Shown: positions 37,538 to 47,426, numbered from the stretch's first letter. The stretch is DNA of 64,000 nt from Psychrobacter sp. 4Bb (GCF_002836735.1 NZ_PJAS01000059.1:62001-126000); one strand, 5' to 3'. The notes: generated by a model from the sequence alone, not told the origin. Translations and numbers: made by a program.

Positions 37538-38767
37538 ATGCGCCACACCTTTCATTTAAAAACTCTTGCAGTAGCTGTTGCTACTCTTTCTGTTGCTAGC
37601 GTCGCTAGTGCTGCTGGTCTTGATCGCTCAGGCCAAGATATCACCGCATTCCTACAAGACGGCACTTATGCAGAAGCTGTCTACACTTATATCGATGCTG
37701 ACGTTACCGGTAAAGATACCTCAGGTAATAAGATCGATGACATCGCAGAGTCTTATGACTTTTTCCGTTACGGTGTAAAAACAGATATCAACGACACGTT
37801 TAGTGTTGGCGTCTTATATGATGAGCCTTTTGGCGCAGCCGCTGATTATACTGGTAACAATAATTTTGTGGATCAGAATCCTCTTTCACCTAGAAATGAT
37901 GAGGGTACGAATGTAGAAGTACGTACAGAGAGTATTACTGGTATCCTTGGTGCAAAATTTGGTCAAAATAAAAACTTCCAAGTATACGGTGGCCCAGTTG
38001 CTCAGCGCGTAAAGGCAGATGTAAAGCTACGCGGTCCTGCTTATGAAGCTGCGAACGGTTACACTACGAATATTAATGCTGATCAAGATTATGGTTATAT
38101 CGCAGGCGTAGCTTATAGCAAGCCTGAAATTGCGTTAAAAGCATCATTAACATACCGATCGGAAATCGAACATAACGCTCAAGCATCTGAAATTTATCCT
38201 GTTGTAGGTTCTGGTCTTATACCAGCTCCTGTGGTTTCTGCACTTGGTCTGTCAACAAACAGAGTTAATAGCATTGAAATAACTACGCCTGAATCAGTGA
38301 ACTTTGATTTTCAAACTGGCATCAACCCTACAACCCTAGCGACTGCAAAAGTACGTTGGGTACCATGGAGTGATTTTGCTATCGTACCATCACTATATAA
38401 CGATGTTAGCAAGATTTCGACTCAGGATGATAAGGGGTTAGCGTTAGTTAGCTATGATGACGATCAATGGCAAGTAGAGCTTGGCCTAGCCAAACGCTTA
38501 ACGCCAGCATTAGCAGTCTCTGGTAATATCGGTTGGGATAGCGGTGCAGGTAACCCTGTCACTTCGTTAGGTCCTATCGAAGGCTATTATAGTGCTGGCC
38601 TTGGCGCAAAATATAATGTTACCGAGAACTGGGCAATATCTGCTGGCGGTAAATACTTATGGTTCGGTGATGCCAAAGGTCAAATCCCAACTAAGACGAT
38701 TGTTAGTGACTTCGAAAGTAACGATGGTTTTGTATTGGGTGTAAAGGTATCTTACCAAGCTCAGTAA
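37538..38767 (+). CDS. FadL/OmpP1/TodX-family outer membrane protein, copy 1
   Basis: 409 residues. A signal peptide ends at ASA (about residue 25), giving a mature start AGLDRSGQ, the form seen in Moraxellaceae members of the FadL family. The rest is alternating beta strands of a 14-strand barrel, ending in an aromatic pattern with the last strand GFVLGVKVSYQAQ. Family members carry long-chain fatty acids or hydrophobic compounds across the outer membrane. The conserved segments are SYDFFRYGVKTDINDTFSVGVLYDEPFGAAADY and NFDFQTGINPTTLATAKVRWVPWSDFAI. GGAGA lies before the ATG. It has a close paralogue directly downstream. Confidence 0.88.
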   Translation: MRHTFHLKTLAVAVATLSVASVASAAGLDRSGQDITAFLQDGTYAEAVYTYIDADVTGKDTSGNKIDDIAESYDFFRYGVKTDINDTFSVGVLYDEPFGAAADYTGNNNFVDQNPLSPRNDEGTNVEVRTESITGILGAKFGQNKNFQVYGGPVAQRVKADVKLRGPAYEAANGYTTNINADQDYGYIAGVAYSKPEIALKASLTYRSEIEHNAQASEIYPVVGSGLIPAPVVSALGLSTNRVNSIEITTPESVNFDFQTGINPTTLATAKVRWVPWSDFAIVPSLYNDVSKISTQDDKGLALVSYDDDQWQVELGLAKRLTPALAVSGNIGWDSGAGNPVTSLGPIEGYYSAGLGAKYNVTENWAISAGGKYLWFGDAKGQIPTKTIVSDFESNDGFVLGVKVSYQAQ

Positions 38768-38807
38768 ATCACAAATAAATTATGTGATGCTGTTTGTTAT
38801 TAATATT

Positions 38808-38838
38808 AAAAGCGATCCTTTAAGGGTCGCTTTTTTAT
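38808..38838 (+). terminator. Terminator after the first FadL-like gene
   Basis: AGCGATCCTT pairs with AAGGGTCGCT (one G:U) and is followed by six T. Confidence 0.88.
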
Positions 38839-38945
38839 TATGTATTTTTAAAAATCACATTAAAGACAAAAAGTAAACCACAGCATTTTATTTATATCTT
38901 ATATGTACTGTTCAGTCATATTTGAGAAATAAAGCACTTTAAATG

Positions 38946-38974
38946 TTGTTTTAGTGTCAAAAAGGCATTAGTAT
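38946..38974 (+). promoter_or_regulatory. Sigma70-type promoter of the second FadL-like gene
   Basis: TTGTTT, a 17-base spacer (TAGTGTCAAAAAGGCAT) and TAGTAT, almost the same as before copy 1. Its location after a terminator shows that copy 2 is transcribed independently. Confidence 0.65.
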
Positions 38975-38989
38975 TCAACTTAGGACACG

Positions 38990-39043
38990 ACTTTGATAAC
39001 TTCAATGCTAAGCGCTGCAATGCTATATATTGGTTATCAAAGT
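38990..39043 (+). repeat. Perfect 11-bp inverted repeat in the leader of the second FadL-like gene
   Basis: ACTTTGATAAC at 38990-39000 and GTTATCAAAGT at 39033-39043 flank 32 bases that contain AGCGCT. It lies just downstream of the promoter and about 30 bases before the ATG; copy 1 has no counterpart. It may be an operator or form a leader RNA hairpin. Confidence 0.5.
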
Positions 39044-39075
39044 AGTAATACAACAAGGACCGTTGGAGATACACA

Positions 39076-40422
39076 ATGCGCACTACTTTTCACTTAAAAA
39101 CCCTTGCAGTAGCGATCGCTACTCTTTCTGTCGCTAGCATGACTAATGCTGCTGGTCTTGATCGTTCAGGTCAGGATGTCACCGCTTTCTTGCAAGATGG
39201 AACCTATGCTGAAGCCGTCTATACCTATATTGATGCTGATGTAAGTGGTTATGATAGTGCTAATGTCAACCCTGATGAAAAAGCTTATGAACGTGGTAAT
39301 AAAACGGGTGATATTGCTGAAGCTTATGACTTTTTCCGTTATGGTGTAAAAACTGATATCAATGATACGTTCAGTATTGGCTTACTATACGATGAGCCCT
39401 TCGGTGCTGCGGCTGAATATACTCAAAGCAATTTTGTGGCAAGCAATAACCCTCAAGCTTCTGGAGGCGAATTAGTAACTGATGGGGTAGATGCGACGAC
39501 CGCAGGTGGCATAGCGTTAGCTGAATCAACGACTGCGGGTGAAAATACTAATGTAGAAGTTCGTAGCCAGAGCTTAACAGGGATCCTTGGTATGAAGTTT
39601 GGCGCCAATAAAAACTTTCAAGTTTATGGCGGTCCAGTAGCACAGCGTATTCAGTCTGAAACAAAACTACGTGGTCTTGCTTACGGTCCAGCCACTGGCT
39701 ATACGTCGAACAGTAACCCTGATATGGACTATGGTTATATAGCAGGTATTGCCTACAGTAAGCCTGAAATCGCATTAAAAGCTGCATTGACATATCGTTC
39801 CGAAATTGATCATAGTATAGAAATATCTGAAACTTATCCGATAAGAGGTGTTAGAGGGCTTGGATCAAACGCCGCAACCGCTCCTATAGCACTGATAAAC
39901 TCTTTATCAACTCAAGTCAGCAACTACGAGATTACCACCCCTAAATCAGTCAACTTTGATTTCCAAACAGGTATCAATCCGACTACTTTAGCAACGGCAA
40001 AAGTCCGTTGGGTACCTTGGAGTGACTTTGTTATTACTCCACCACTGTATAATGCTACTAGTAAACTCAATCCTCTGTACCAAGATGATGGATTAAATTT
40101 GGTTGAGTATGAAGATGATCAGTGGCAGGTAGAGTTGGGTCTGGCCAAGCGTGTCGCTCCAGCATTGGCTATCAGTGGTACCGTTGGTTGGGACAGTGGT
40201 GCCGGGGATCCAACGACCTCATTAGGTCCTGTCGATGGTTACTATAGTGTCGGTCTTGGTGCCAAGTACAACGTAACCGAGAACTGGGCGGTATCTGCTG
40301 GTGGTAAGTACTTATGGTTTGGTGACGCTCAAGGCGCCCTACCGACTGACAAAATCGTTGCTGATTTTGAAGACAATGATGGCTTTATTGCTGGTGTAAA
40401 GATTTCTTATCAAGCAAGATAA
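39076..40422 (+). CDS. FadL/OmpP1/TodX-family outer membrane protein, copy 2
   Basis: 448 residues, a paralogue of the preceding gene with the same signal peptide plan and the same mature N-terminus AGLDRSGQ. The extra length comes from loops: insertions at about residues 55-75 (VNPDEKAYERGN) and 120-155, an Ala/Thr/Gly-rich loop (ATTAGGIALAESTTAGENTN), plus a changed loop around 255. The barrel strands are nearly identical in character. GGAGA lies before the ATG. The changed surface loops suggest different substrates or phage/antibody exposure, the shared barrel suggests the same transport role. Confidence 0.88.
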   Translation: MRTTFHLKTLAVAIATLSVASMTNAAGLDRSGQDVTAFLQDGTYAEAVYTYIDADVSGYDSANVNPDEKAYERGNKTGDIAEAYDFFRYGVKTDINDTFSIGLLYDEPFGAAAEYTQSNFVASNNPQASGGELVTDGVDATTAGGIALAESTTAGENTNVEVRSQSLTGILGMKFGANKNFQVYGGPVAQRIQSETKLRGLAYGPATGYTSNSNPDMDYGYIAGIAYSKPEIALKAALTYRSEIDHSIEISETYPIRGVRGLGSNAATAPIALINSLSTQVSNYEITTPKSVNFDFQTGINPTTLATAKVRWVPWSDFVITPPLYNATSKLNPLYQDDGLNLVEYEDDQWQVELGLAKRVAPALAISGTVGWDSGAGDPTTSLGPVDGYYSVGLGAKYNVTENWAVSAGGKYLWFGDAQGALPTDKIVADFEDNDGFIAGVKISYQAR

Positions 40423-40445
40423 TTTCTTGGTATAACTGCTAGATA

Positions 40446-40480
40446 ATAAAAAAGCGACCTATGATGGGTTGCTTTTTTAT
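40446..40480 (+). terminator. Terminator after the second FadL-like gene
   Basis: AAAAAAGCGACC and GGTTGCTTTTTT form the stem around a short AT-rich loop, with T-run behind. Confidence 0.88.
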
Positions 40481-40941
40481 GCAACTTCTAAAAAATATTT
40501 GATTATTCATATTTATATCTAAGTAGAACAGCAAAGATAATCTTTATAGTACTAATTCATATAGCAAGGCTACATCTTATTTGCCTAGTTTAGTTTCCTG
40601 TCTATATATAGTGAGTATCTTACGGATCAAAGGTTGATAATTACTTACACCTTATCGAACATCTAGTAAGTTGCTAATGACATAGCATACTCAAGATACA
40701 CAACGAAAAGAACTAAAAACGTAATCAAATTTGATATTAAGAAAAGATAGTATTGTTGATAAAGGCCTACCGTTCAAGGGTGTGTAGCAGTTGAACTGCC
40801 AAATAGGCTAGGACAATCTAGCGTAGTATACCCATCACAGGGCTATTAGATGCTACTATCTTTGTCCATACTCCTGTCTCACTCGCCATAATTTCTCTTG
40901 GTTCGATACCGTAGTAGGTTAAATATACTAAGTCGTTACTC
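40481..40941. other. Intergenic region downstream of both the porin genes and putP
   Basis: About 460 bases between two terminators. The only frame worth noting is the 41-codon minus-strand one listed at 40818-40943. The rest shows no gene or repeat. Confidence 0.5.
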
Positions 40942-40943
40942 AT
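40818..40943 (-). CDS. Possible 41-aa small protein behind the putP terminator
   Basis: A minus-strand frame starting MSNDLVYLTYYGIEP and ending SNSPVMGILR. GAGG, which is part of the putP terminator stem, sits nine bases before the ATG, so translation would need read-through of the terminator. Composition is protein-like, with no membrane segment. I do not recognise it. It may be chance or the worn end of a lost gene. Confidence 0.2.
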   Translation of the reverse strand: MSNDLVYLTYYGIEPREIMASETGVWTKIVASNSPVMGILR

Positions 40944-40979
40944 AAAAAAACCTCGCCACAAGTGACGAGGTTTTTTTAT
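40942..40979 (-). terminator. Terminator of putP
   Basis: CCTCG and CGAGG with further pairing inside, flanked by seven A and seven T, 29 bases behind the putP stop. Confidence 0.85.
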
Positions 40980-41007
40980 AACAATAATCTTAAGATTTTA
41001 CGTAAAC

Positions 41008-42507
41008 TTATTTGTTTAAGTTTAGCTCCATCTCTTTGTACTTAGCAGAAACTGAAGGTCTTGGACCACCAGTCATGATACTAACGGCAAAGATAGCGAT
41101 AGTACTTAAGATAAAGCCTGGAACGATAGCATATAACCAGCTATTTAGTGCCATACCATCTACTTGGAAAGGACCATAAATCCATAGGATAACAGTCAAC
41201 GCACCAACAACCATACCAGCAACAGCACCATTACGGTTCATACCACGCCATGTAAGGCTGAAGATAACCAATGGACCAAACGCTGCACCGAATCCTGCCC
41301 ATGCATTAGAAACTAAGTTCAATACTGAGCTATCTGGGTTAGACGCTAGCATAATGGCAACAATAGCGACAATGATAACTGAGATACGACCAACCAATAC
41401 CTGGCGAGCTTCTGGTGCGTCTTTATCAAAGAATAGTTTGTATACATCTTTGGTTAGAGAGCTTGATACAACCAATAGCTGCGATGAGATAGTACTCATA
41501 ATTGCTGCTAAAATAGCTGCTAATAGGAAACCTGAAACCAATGGATGGAACAAGAACTGAGTGAATACTAAGAAGATAGTCTCAGGATCGTCTAGCGTCA
41601 TCGCAGTTTTTTGTACGTAGGCACGACCAGCAAAACCAGTCATTAGTGAACCAACCAGACTCACAACCATCCAGCTCATACCGATATTACGTGCGGTTGG
41701 CACATCTCTCACTGAACGAATCGCCATAAAACGTACGATAATATGCGGTTGGCCAAAGTAACCTAAGCCCCATGCCATGAGTGAGATAATACCGATAACA
41801 CTCATACCGCTAGTAACGTCTAAAAGGGTAGGATCGATGTTTCTAACCGCTTCTGTAGTGGCTGAAATACCACCAAGATCAGTAAAGGCAACGACAGGTA
41901 CGATTACCATGGCAAACAGCATGATGACGCCCTGTACGAAATCGGTCATAGATACTGCTAAGAAACCACCGAATAGCGTATAAGCCACAACCACACCAGC
42001 AGTAACCCATAGGCCAGTACTATACGATAGGTTAAGTGAGCTTTCGAAGAGTTTACCACCACCTACAAGACTTGCAGCGGTATAGACGGTAAAGAATAGA
42101 ATGATGACCACTGCTGAGATGACGCGTAGCATGTGCGACTTGTCTTCAAAGCGGTTGGCGAAATAATCTGGTAGGGTGATAGCGTTGTCAGCCACTTCGG
42201 TATAAACACGAAGGCGAGGTGCTACGATGAGATAGTTTAATAATGCACCTAATGTCAAACCAAGCGCGATCCAAATACTGACCACACCATCGGCAAACAT
42301 ATAACCAGGTAAGCCAAGTAGTAACCAACCTGACATATCTGATGCACCTGCAGAAAGTGCGGTTACTGCTGGGCCTAAGTTACGACCCCCTAACATATAG
42401 CCTTCAGTATCATTGGCTTGCTTAAAATAAGCGTAAACACCAATCCCAATCATCACTAAGAAATAGGCGCCGAGTGATATCAGCACGCCACTAGAAACTC
42501 CGTTCAT
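41008..42507 (-). CDS. putP: Sodium/proline symporter
   Basis: 499 residues, 13 membrane helices, the same length as E. coli PutP (502). Marks are GYMLGGRNLGPAVTALSAGASDMSGWLLLGLPG with the Na+-site residues, FANRFEDKSHMLRVISAVVI, YTLFGGFLAVSMTDFVQG, WGLGYFGQPHIIVRFMAIRS and ILAAIMSTISSQLLVVSSSLTKD. It imports proline with Na+, serving as nutrient and osmoprotectant uptake. The PutA dehydrogenase gene is not in the window. It is monocistronic, with a terminator behind and a 457-base upstream gap. Confidence 0.94.
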   Translation of the reverse strand: MNGVSSGVLISLGAYFLVMIGIGVYAYFKQANDTEGYMLGGRNLGPAVTALSAGASDMSGWLLLGLPGYMFADGVVSIWIALGLTLGALLNYLIVAPRLRVYTEVADNAITLPDYFANRFEDKSHMLRVISAVVIILFFTVYTAASLVGGGKLFESSLNLSYSTGLWVTAGVVVAYTLFGGFLAVSMTDFVQGVIMLFAMVIVPVVAFTDLGGISATTEAVRNIDPTLLDVTSGMSVIGIISLMAWGLGYFGQPHIIVRFMAIRSVRDVPTARNIGMSWMVVSLVGSLMTGFAGRAYVQKTAMTLDDPETIFLVFTQFLFHPLVSGFLLAAILAAIMSTISSQLLVVSSSLTKDVYKLFFDKDAPEARQVLVGRISVIIVAIVAIMLASNPDSSVLNLVSNAWAGFGAAFGPLVIFSLTWRGMNRNGAVAGMVVGALTVILWIYGPFQVDGMALNSWLYAIVPGFILSTIAIFAVSIMTGGPRPSVSAKYKEMELNLNK

Positions 42508-42964
42508 ATAAATTGTCCTTAACCAACATGGTTGGCTGTAATTATTTTTTAACTATAAAAGTTCTGTCCTACAAGGCGATGTCCAAAACAATATTTAAAG
42601 ACAAAAAAAGCCATTAATTGAGACATAATGGCTTTTTTCAGTATCTTCTGTAGTTTTATATGATTGATGTTGTTCTATGGCTAGCACTCATATAGAGATA
42701 GAGAACAACGGGAACATCGCATTCCACTTATCTATTGTTATTGCTCGCATCTGCTATTTATATATGAGTATTAGCAACCTACATCATCAATCTAAACCAT
42801 TAAACCTACTGTTAACCATCATATCTTACTAGAAGTATTCAATATATGACTATCAGTGTCCTTGTGGTAAATTTTTGTTATAAAAGCAACGTCAAGCGTA
42901 TTATAACGCATGAGAGTCACAAATGCGAATAGCTTAATGGTTAGACTGTTATAGCGAGCTCTTT
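42508..42964. other. Intergenic region upstream of putP
   Basis: It contains the terminator-like hairpin at 42603-42638 and otherwise AT-rich DNA with no frame or RNA gene that I can support. The putP promoter must lie close to 42508-42600. Confidence 0.5.
42603..42638. terminator. Terminator-like hairpin upstream of putP
   Basis: AAAAAAGCCATTA and its near complement TAATGGCTTTTTT around GAGACA-type loop. It may end the LysR gene transcript (330 bases away) or act in the putP leader. Confidence 0.7.
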
Positions 42965-43837
42965 TTATTCAATAGGCGCAAGTAAGTCTAGTAGGGCGGT
43001 CACGCTGCTAGATTGAGTTAATTTTGGATTGATGACCACACCTAAATAGCGTTGTAATTCAATATTGTCAGCCATATCGATACGTTCCAAGTCTTGACTG
43101 ACCATCGTTTGTGGTAGTACTGACCAACCAAGACCAACAGATACCAGCATACGGATAGACTCAAGAGGGTTGGTGCTCATCGTGGCATAAGGCTTCAGAT
43201 TGTGCTTGGCAAATTCGGCCAAAGTAATCTGACTGGTAAAGGTATTGGCAGAAGGCAAAATGGCAGGATAGCGCGCTAACTGCTCCAACGTCACATTAGA
43301 TTTAGTAGCCAAAGGTGATAGCGTACCCGTCATAAAATAAAGAGGGTCTGACCAGAGCGTGTGATAAGTTAAGCGCTTATCGTAGACCGGTGGAAGCGTA
43401 ACAAAGGCTAAAGACAAATCACCATCTAGTACTGCTTTGTGCGCTTTTTCAGAATCTACGAAGTGTACTTCTAACTGAACAGCTGGATAAGCTTGAATAA
43501 AGTGTTTAAGGACAGGTGCTAAATGATGTAGGCCAATATGATGGCTAGTACCAATGACTAATTTGCCAGAAACGATATGCTGAGAATGCTGCAAGTTGAT
43601 TTTAAAGTTCTCATAATCTTCCAGCCAACGCTTGGCATGAGGTAGCATTTCACTGGCAGCTTGAGTAGGTACAATTCCACGTCCTACCGTATCAAACAAG
43701 GTAATATTAAACTCGTCTTCTAAGTTTTTGATACGTTTACTGACAGCAGGCTGAGTGATAAACAGCTTTTCTGCGGCACCTGAGATACTGCCAGTGTGCA
43801 TAACGGTAACGAATGTCGTCAAGTTTGTGGTGTTCAA
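42965..43837 (-). CDS. LysR-family transcriptional regulator
   Basis: 290 residues. The N-terminal helix-turn-helix is FVTVMHTGSISGAAEKLFITQPAVSKRIKNLEDEFNI, closest in style to CysB/IlvY-like members, followed by LFDTVGRGIVPTQAA. The C-terminal 200 residues form the two-lobe ligand domain (GKLVIGTSHHIGLHHLAPVLKHF, LEVHFVDSEKAHKAVLDGDL, ILPSANTFTSQITLAEF, SVGLGWSVLPQTMV). It is divergent from leuC across 456 bases, which suggests that it controls the leu genes, possibly with a leucine-pathway intermediate as signal. This link is inferred from position. Confidence 0.88.
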   Translation of the reverse strand: MNTTNLTTFVTVMHTGSISGAAEKLFITQPAVSKRIKNLEDEFNITLFDTVGRGIVPTQAASEMLPHAKRWLEDYENFKINLQHSQHIVSGKLVIGTSHHIGLHHLAPVLKHFIQAYPAVQLEVHFVDSEKAHKAVLDGDLSLAFVTLPPVYDKRLTYHTLWSDPLYFMTGTLSPLATKSNVTLEQLARYPAILPSANTFTSQITLAEFAKHNLKPYATMSTNPLESIRMLVSVGLGWSVLPQTMVSQDLERIDMADNIELQRYLGVVINPKLTQSSSVTALLDLLAPIE

Positions 43838-44294
43838 ACGAATGTCCTTAGCTACTTTATGAGCTATAAATAAAAGTTGGCTGACCCAATCACAACGTAT
43901 TAGAAAAAAAAGTTTGCGTCTGGTTAAAAATCATCAATTATTATTATAGGATTTGCCTGCTATAATCACAAGACATCGAGGCATATTGTGACATATTTAT
44001 TCTAAAAAATTGGCTATTTGCCATTTAAAACGTATTTTAAGCGTTAATTTTAGTCATATGTTGGGTCTCATAAAGAAATAATATTTAAATTTTAGATACG
44101 ACAGTAATTATTAAACATTGTAGATAGACATAGCATTTACATAAGATCTCTTGCATAAGTCATTGCTAGCCTTTGATACTCCGTTAACGAAGGTCAATAA
44201 AACGGTACTTTTGCAAGAGGTCTATAGAATCTTAGCTTGGCAATTTGCAAGTAAGTAAAAATTAAGTAATTAGTAACCTATAAAGGATAGCAAC
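43838..44294. other. Divergent region between the LysR gene and leuC
   Basis: 456 bases with both promoters and likely LysR binding sites. The 80-bp inverted-repeat element at 44144-44223 sits close to the leuC start. No leader peptide with a run of Leu codons is visible. Confidence 0.55.
44144..44223. repeat. Short inverted-repeat element upstream of leuC, 80 bp
   Basis: The left end AGATCTCTTGCATAAGT and the right end, whose complement reads AGACCTCTTGCAAAAGT, pair over 17 bases with two mismatches. The inside contains the dyad CGTTAACG. The end sequence with GACCTCTTGCA resembles insertion-sequence ends, so a MITE remnant is likely; a cis-regulatory leader hairpin for leuC is the alternative. 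No clear target duplication. Confidence 0.5.
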
Positions 44295-45713
44295 ATGGCT
44301 GGTCAAACGTTATATGACAAACTTTGGAACGCTCACGAAGTCACTAAGCGCGACGATGGTTCGAGCCTGATTTATATCGACCGCCACCTGTTGCATGAAG
44401 TGACGAGTCCACAAGCATTTGAAGGGTTGGAATTGGCAAACAGAGCGCCATGGCGTTTATCGGCTAACATTGCCAGTCCAGATCACAATGTGCCGACTGT
44501 CACCAAAGAGCGCCTAGAAGGGGTGCCTGGGATTAAAGACAAGGTATCACGCTTGCAGGTTGTCACGTTGGATGATAACTGCACCAAGTTTGATATTGCT
44601 GAATTTACTATCAATGATGCCCGTCAAGGTATTTTGCATGTGGTCGGTCCAGAGCAAGGTTTGGTCTTGCCGGGTATGACGGTTGTTTGCGGTGACTCGC
44701 ATACAGCGACCCACGGAGCACTTGGTTGCTTGGCTCACGGTATCGGAACCTCCGAAGTTGAGCATGTATTGGCAACGCAGTGTTTGATTCAAAAGAAATC
44801 AAAAAATATGCAGATCCGTGTCACTGGTCAACTTGGTGCTGGTGTCACTTCAAAAGATGTGGTGTTAGCTATTATTGCAAAAATCGGTACAGCAGGTGGA
44901 ACAGGACACGCGATTGAATTTGCAGGTCAAGTGTTCGAAGACATGAGTATGGAAGGTCGCATGACCGTCTGTAACATGGCGATCGAAGCAGGTGCACGTG
45001 TCGGTATGGTTGCGGTCGATGATACGACGATTGATTATGTCAAAGGTCGTCCATATGCGCCAAGCGAAGCACAATGGGCACAAGCGGAAGCCTACTGGCG
45101 TACACTATATTCAGATGATGACGCGGTATTTGATACTGTAGTAGAAATGGATGGTAGCCAGATCGCACCGCAGGTATCTTGGGGTACATCGCCTGAGATG
45201 GTAGTAGATATCACGCAATCTGTACCGACACCAGATCAAGCCATGGATGAAGCTCAAGAAGAGGGCTGGTTACGTGCTTATACTTATATGGGGCTAGAGG
45301 CAGGTCAGAAAATTACGGATATCCAACTTGATCGTATATTTATTGGTTCATGTACCAATTCACGTATCGAAGATTTACGTGATGCGGCAGCGGTAATCAA
45401 AGGTCGCAAAGTTGCTGATAACGTAAAAGAAGCGATCGTTGTTGCAGGTTCTGGACAAGTGAAACTGCAAGCAGAGGCTGAAGGCTTGGATACGTTGTTT
45501 ACTGAAGCTGGTTTTGAATGGCGTGAGCCGGGCTGCTCAATGTGTCTTGCGATGAATGCAGACAAACTTGAGCCGCAAGAGCATTGTGCTTCAACGTCTA
45601 ACCGTAATTTTGAAGGTCGTCAGGGCAATGGTGGTCGTACGCATTTGGTAAGCCCAGCAATGGCAGCTGCCGCCGCGTTGGCAGGTCATTTTGTAGACGT
45701 TCGTACGTTTTAA
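44295..45713 (+). CDS. leuC: 3-isopropylmalate dehydratase large subunit
   Basis: 472 residues (E. coli 466). With LeuD it isomerises 2- to 3-isopropylmalate in leucine synthesis. It is an aconitase-like protein with a [4Fe-4S] cluster held by the Cys in GSCTNSR and the pair in GCSMCLAMN. Marks are [66 protein letters not shown] and [38 protein letters not shown] lies before the ATG. Confidence 0.97.
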   Translation: MAGQTLYDKLWNAHEVTKRDDGSSLIYIDRHLLHEVTSPQAFEGLELANRAPWRLSANIASPDHNVPTVTKERLEGVPGIKDKVSRLQVVTLDDNCTKFDIAEFTINDARQGILHVVGPEQGLVLPGMTVVCGDSHTATHGALGCLAHGIGTSEVEHVLATQCLIQKKSKNMQIRVTGQLGAGVTSKDVVLAIIAKIGTAGGTGHAIEFAGQVFEDMSMEGRMTVCNMAIEAGARVGMVAVDDTTIDYVKGRPYAPSEAQWAQAEAYWRTLYSDDDAVFDTVVEMDGSQIAPQVSWGTSPEMVVDITQSVPTPDQAMDEAQEEGWLRAYTYMGLEAGQKITDIQLDRIFIGSCTNSRIEDLRDAAAVIKGRKVADNVKEAIVVAGSGQVKLQAEAEGLDTLFTEAGFEWREPGCSMCLAMNADKLEPQEHCASTSNRNFEGRQGNGGRTHLVSPAMAAAAALAGHFVDVRTF

Positions 45714-45855
45714 GACTGATAATAAGTAGCTGATATCATGCTTGTATGAACAATAAATATATGAGCATGCTGTCAAAGATGGTAAAAACTTATTTACTAT
45801 TTAATACGCTTATCAAGATCATCAGCCAGCAAAAATATAATTGATAGGAAATTTT

Positions 45856-46506
45856 ATGCAAGCTTATAACACCCAAACAGGTATCGTTTGCCCGTTAGAT
45901 CGCGCAAACGTCGATACCGACCAAATTATCGCAAAACAGTTTTTGAAGTCTATTAAACGTACAGGTTTTGGCGTGAATCTATTTGACGATTGGCGCTATC
46001 TTGATGAAGGCTATCCTGGTCAAGACAACAGCACACGAGTTATCAATCCAGACTTTGTATTGAATAAACCGCGTTATCAAGGTGCTACTATCTTACTAGC
46101 ACGTAGAAACTTTGGTTGTGGCTCTAGTCGTGAGCATGCACCTTGGGCGTTATCAGAGTATGGTTTCCGTACGGTAATTGCGCCTAGCTTTGCAGATATT
46201 TTCTACAATAACTGTTTTAAAAATGGCATGTTGCCGATTGTGTTGGATGAAGCGATTGTAGATACGTTAATGAAGGCGACTTTTGATAACGAAGGCTATG
46301 AGTTGACCGCGGATCTTGAGCGTCAGGTCGTTATCACACCAACTGGTGAAGAGTATGCCTTTGAAGTAGATGCTTTTCGCAAACATTGCCTATTAAACGG
46401 ACTGGATGATATTGGTCTAACTTTGCAGCAAAGTGATGCTATCAAAGATTATGAACAACAAATGATGCAAAAAACACCGTGGATATTTAACGACGTAAGA
46501 GCGTAG
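45856..46506 (+). CDS. leuD: 3-isopropylmalate dehydratase small subunit
   Basis: 216 residues from the ATG at 45856 with AGGAAA before it; the TTG at 45841 is rejected. It provides the swivelling domain of the dehydratase. Marks are [25 protein letters not shown], the [15 protein letters not shown] loop that binds substrate, and [20 protein letters not shown]. It follows leuC by 142 bases and is followed by a lipoprotein gene instead of leuB. Confidence 0.96.
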   Translation: MQAYNTQTGIVCPLDRANVDTDQIIAKQFLKSIKRTGFGVNLFDDWRYLDEGYPGQDNSTRVINPDFVLNKPRYQGATILLARRNFGCGSSREHAPWALSEYGFRTVIAPSFADIFYNNCFKNGMLPIVLDEAIVDTLMKATFDNEGYELTADLERQVVITPTGEEYAFEVDAFRKHCLLNGLDDIGLTLQQSDAIKDYEQQMMQKTPWIFNDVRA

Positions 46507-46643
46507 AGGGTCATTCTATAATCTACTGCTTATAAAACTGCGAGTAGTCGCAACGCAGCGTTGAGTTATGGCGGTGAACTGTCTAAAATGAAGAATAGTT
46601 TTTCACTACATTTTATTATCTCTCTTGAATAGTAGCCGCCATT

Positions 46644-47363
46644 ATGAATACAAAACGTTATGCTCTATGGACAAGTACAATCGTTGCTGCAAGCTTATTA
46701 TTGTCAGGCTGTCAGCTATTGACGGGCTATCAAAAAATAGATGAAGCAGAGAGTGCTGAAGCATGGGTGGGTAAAATTAAACCTATTGCTGGTGAAGTAA
46801 ATATTGCCTGTGTGGGTACATATCATTGCGAAATTGTGCAGATAGATAAAACACTCATTATCGCGCCTAATAGTCACGAGCCAATCAATCCTCAGATTAT
46901 GACAGCCTTACCACGTCAAGAAGGTATGGCAAAAACCTCGATGAATATGGATATGACGCCACTCGTCAATAAAAATGCCATAAAAGTTGTGCCGTTAGCG
47001 CCTTCGAGTATGCCAGGATTGACCAACTACTATGCACGGGTCATGCCTGCCAAACACGAGGTTCATGTTAATTTTTATCCAGAAAACAATATGGGCTATA
47101 TTGAGCGTTTCGCGATGATTCATGATTTCACTGAAGCAGGTACTTATCAGTTGCGCGCTTATCAAAAAAAGAACACCGAAAAATCAGGCAGTCTATTAGA
47201 CACAGCATCACCTGAGCCTTTATGTATTGAGCTATTGCAAGGTACTCAAGTACAGCGCCGATTCTGCAAGCAACTAGACGCTGAGCATCAAGGCGAGTTT
47301 GTAGAGACGGGTATGGTCAAAGCAGTAACATCAGCACCCAAAGCCAAAAAAATGGCAGCATAA
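46644..47363 (+). CDS. Putative lipoprotein of unknown function between leuD and leuB
   Basis: 239 residues. A signal peptide ends in the lipobox LLSGC (lipidated Cys23), and the next residue Gln favours the outer membrane. The mature part has a paired Cys region (ACVGTYHCEI), a Met-rich middle (MAKTSMNMDM) and a long segment with HEVHVNFYPENNMGYIERFAMIHDF, and ends in a basic tail KAKKMAA. I do not recognise a family. It stands 137 bases behind leuD and 63 before leuB in the same direction, so it is probably co-transcribed with leucine genes although nothing in it points to that pathway. Confidence 0.7.
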   Translation: MNTKRYALWTSTIVAASLLLSGCQLLTGYQKIDEAESAEAWVGKIKPIAGEVNIACVGTYHCEIVQIDKTLIIAPNSHEPINPQIMTALPRQEGMAKTSMNMDMTPLVNKNAIKVVPLAPSSMPGLTNYYARVMPAKHEVHVNFYPENNMGYIERFAMIHDFTEAGTYQLRAYQKKNTEKSGSLLDTASPEPLCIELLQGTQVQRRFCKQLDAEHQGEFVETGMVKAVTSAPKAKKMAA

Positions 47364-47426
47364 AATATGAGACTGAAAAGCTCAAAAATATAATCAACCA
47401 ATAAAAATATTTCCAAAAGGATCAGT

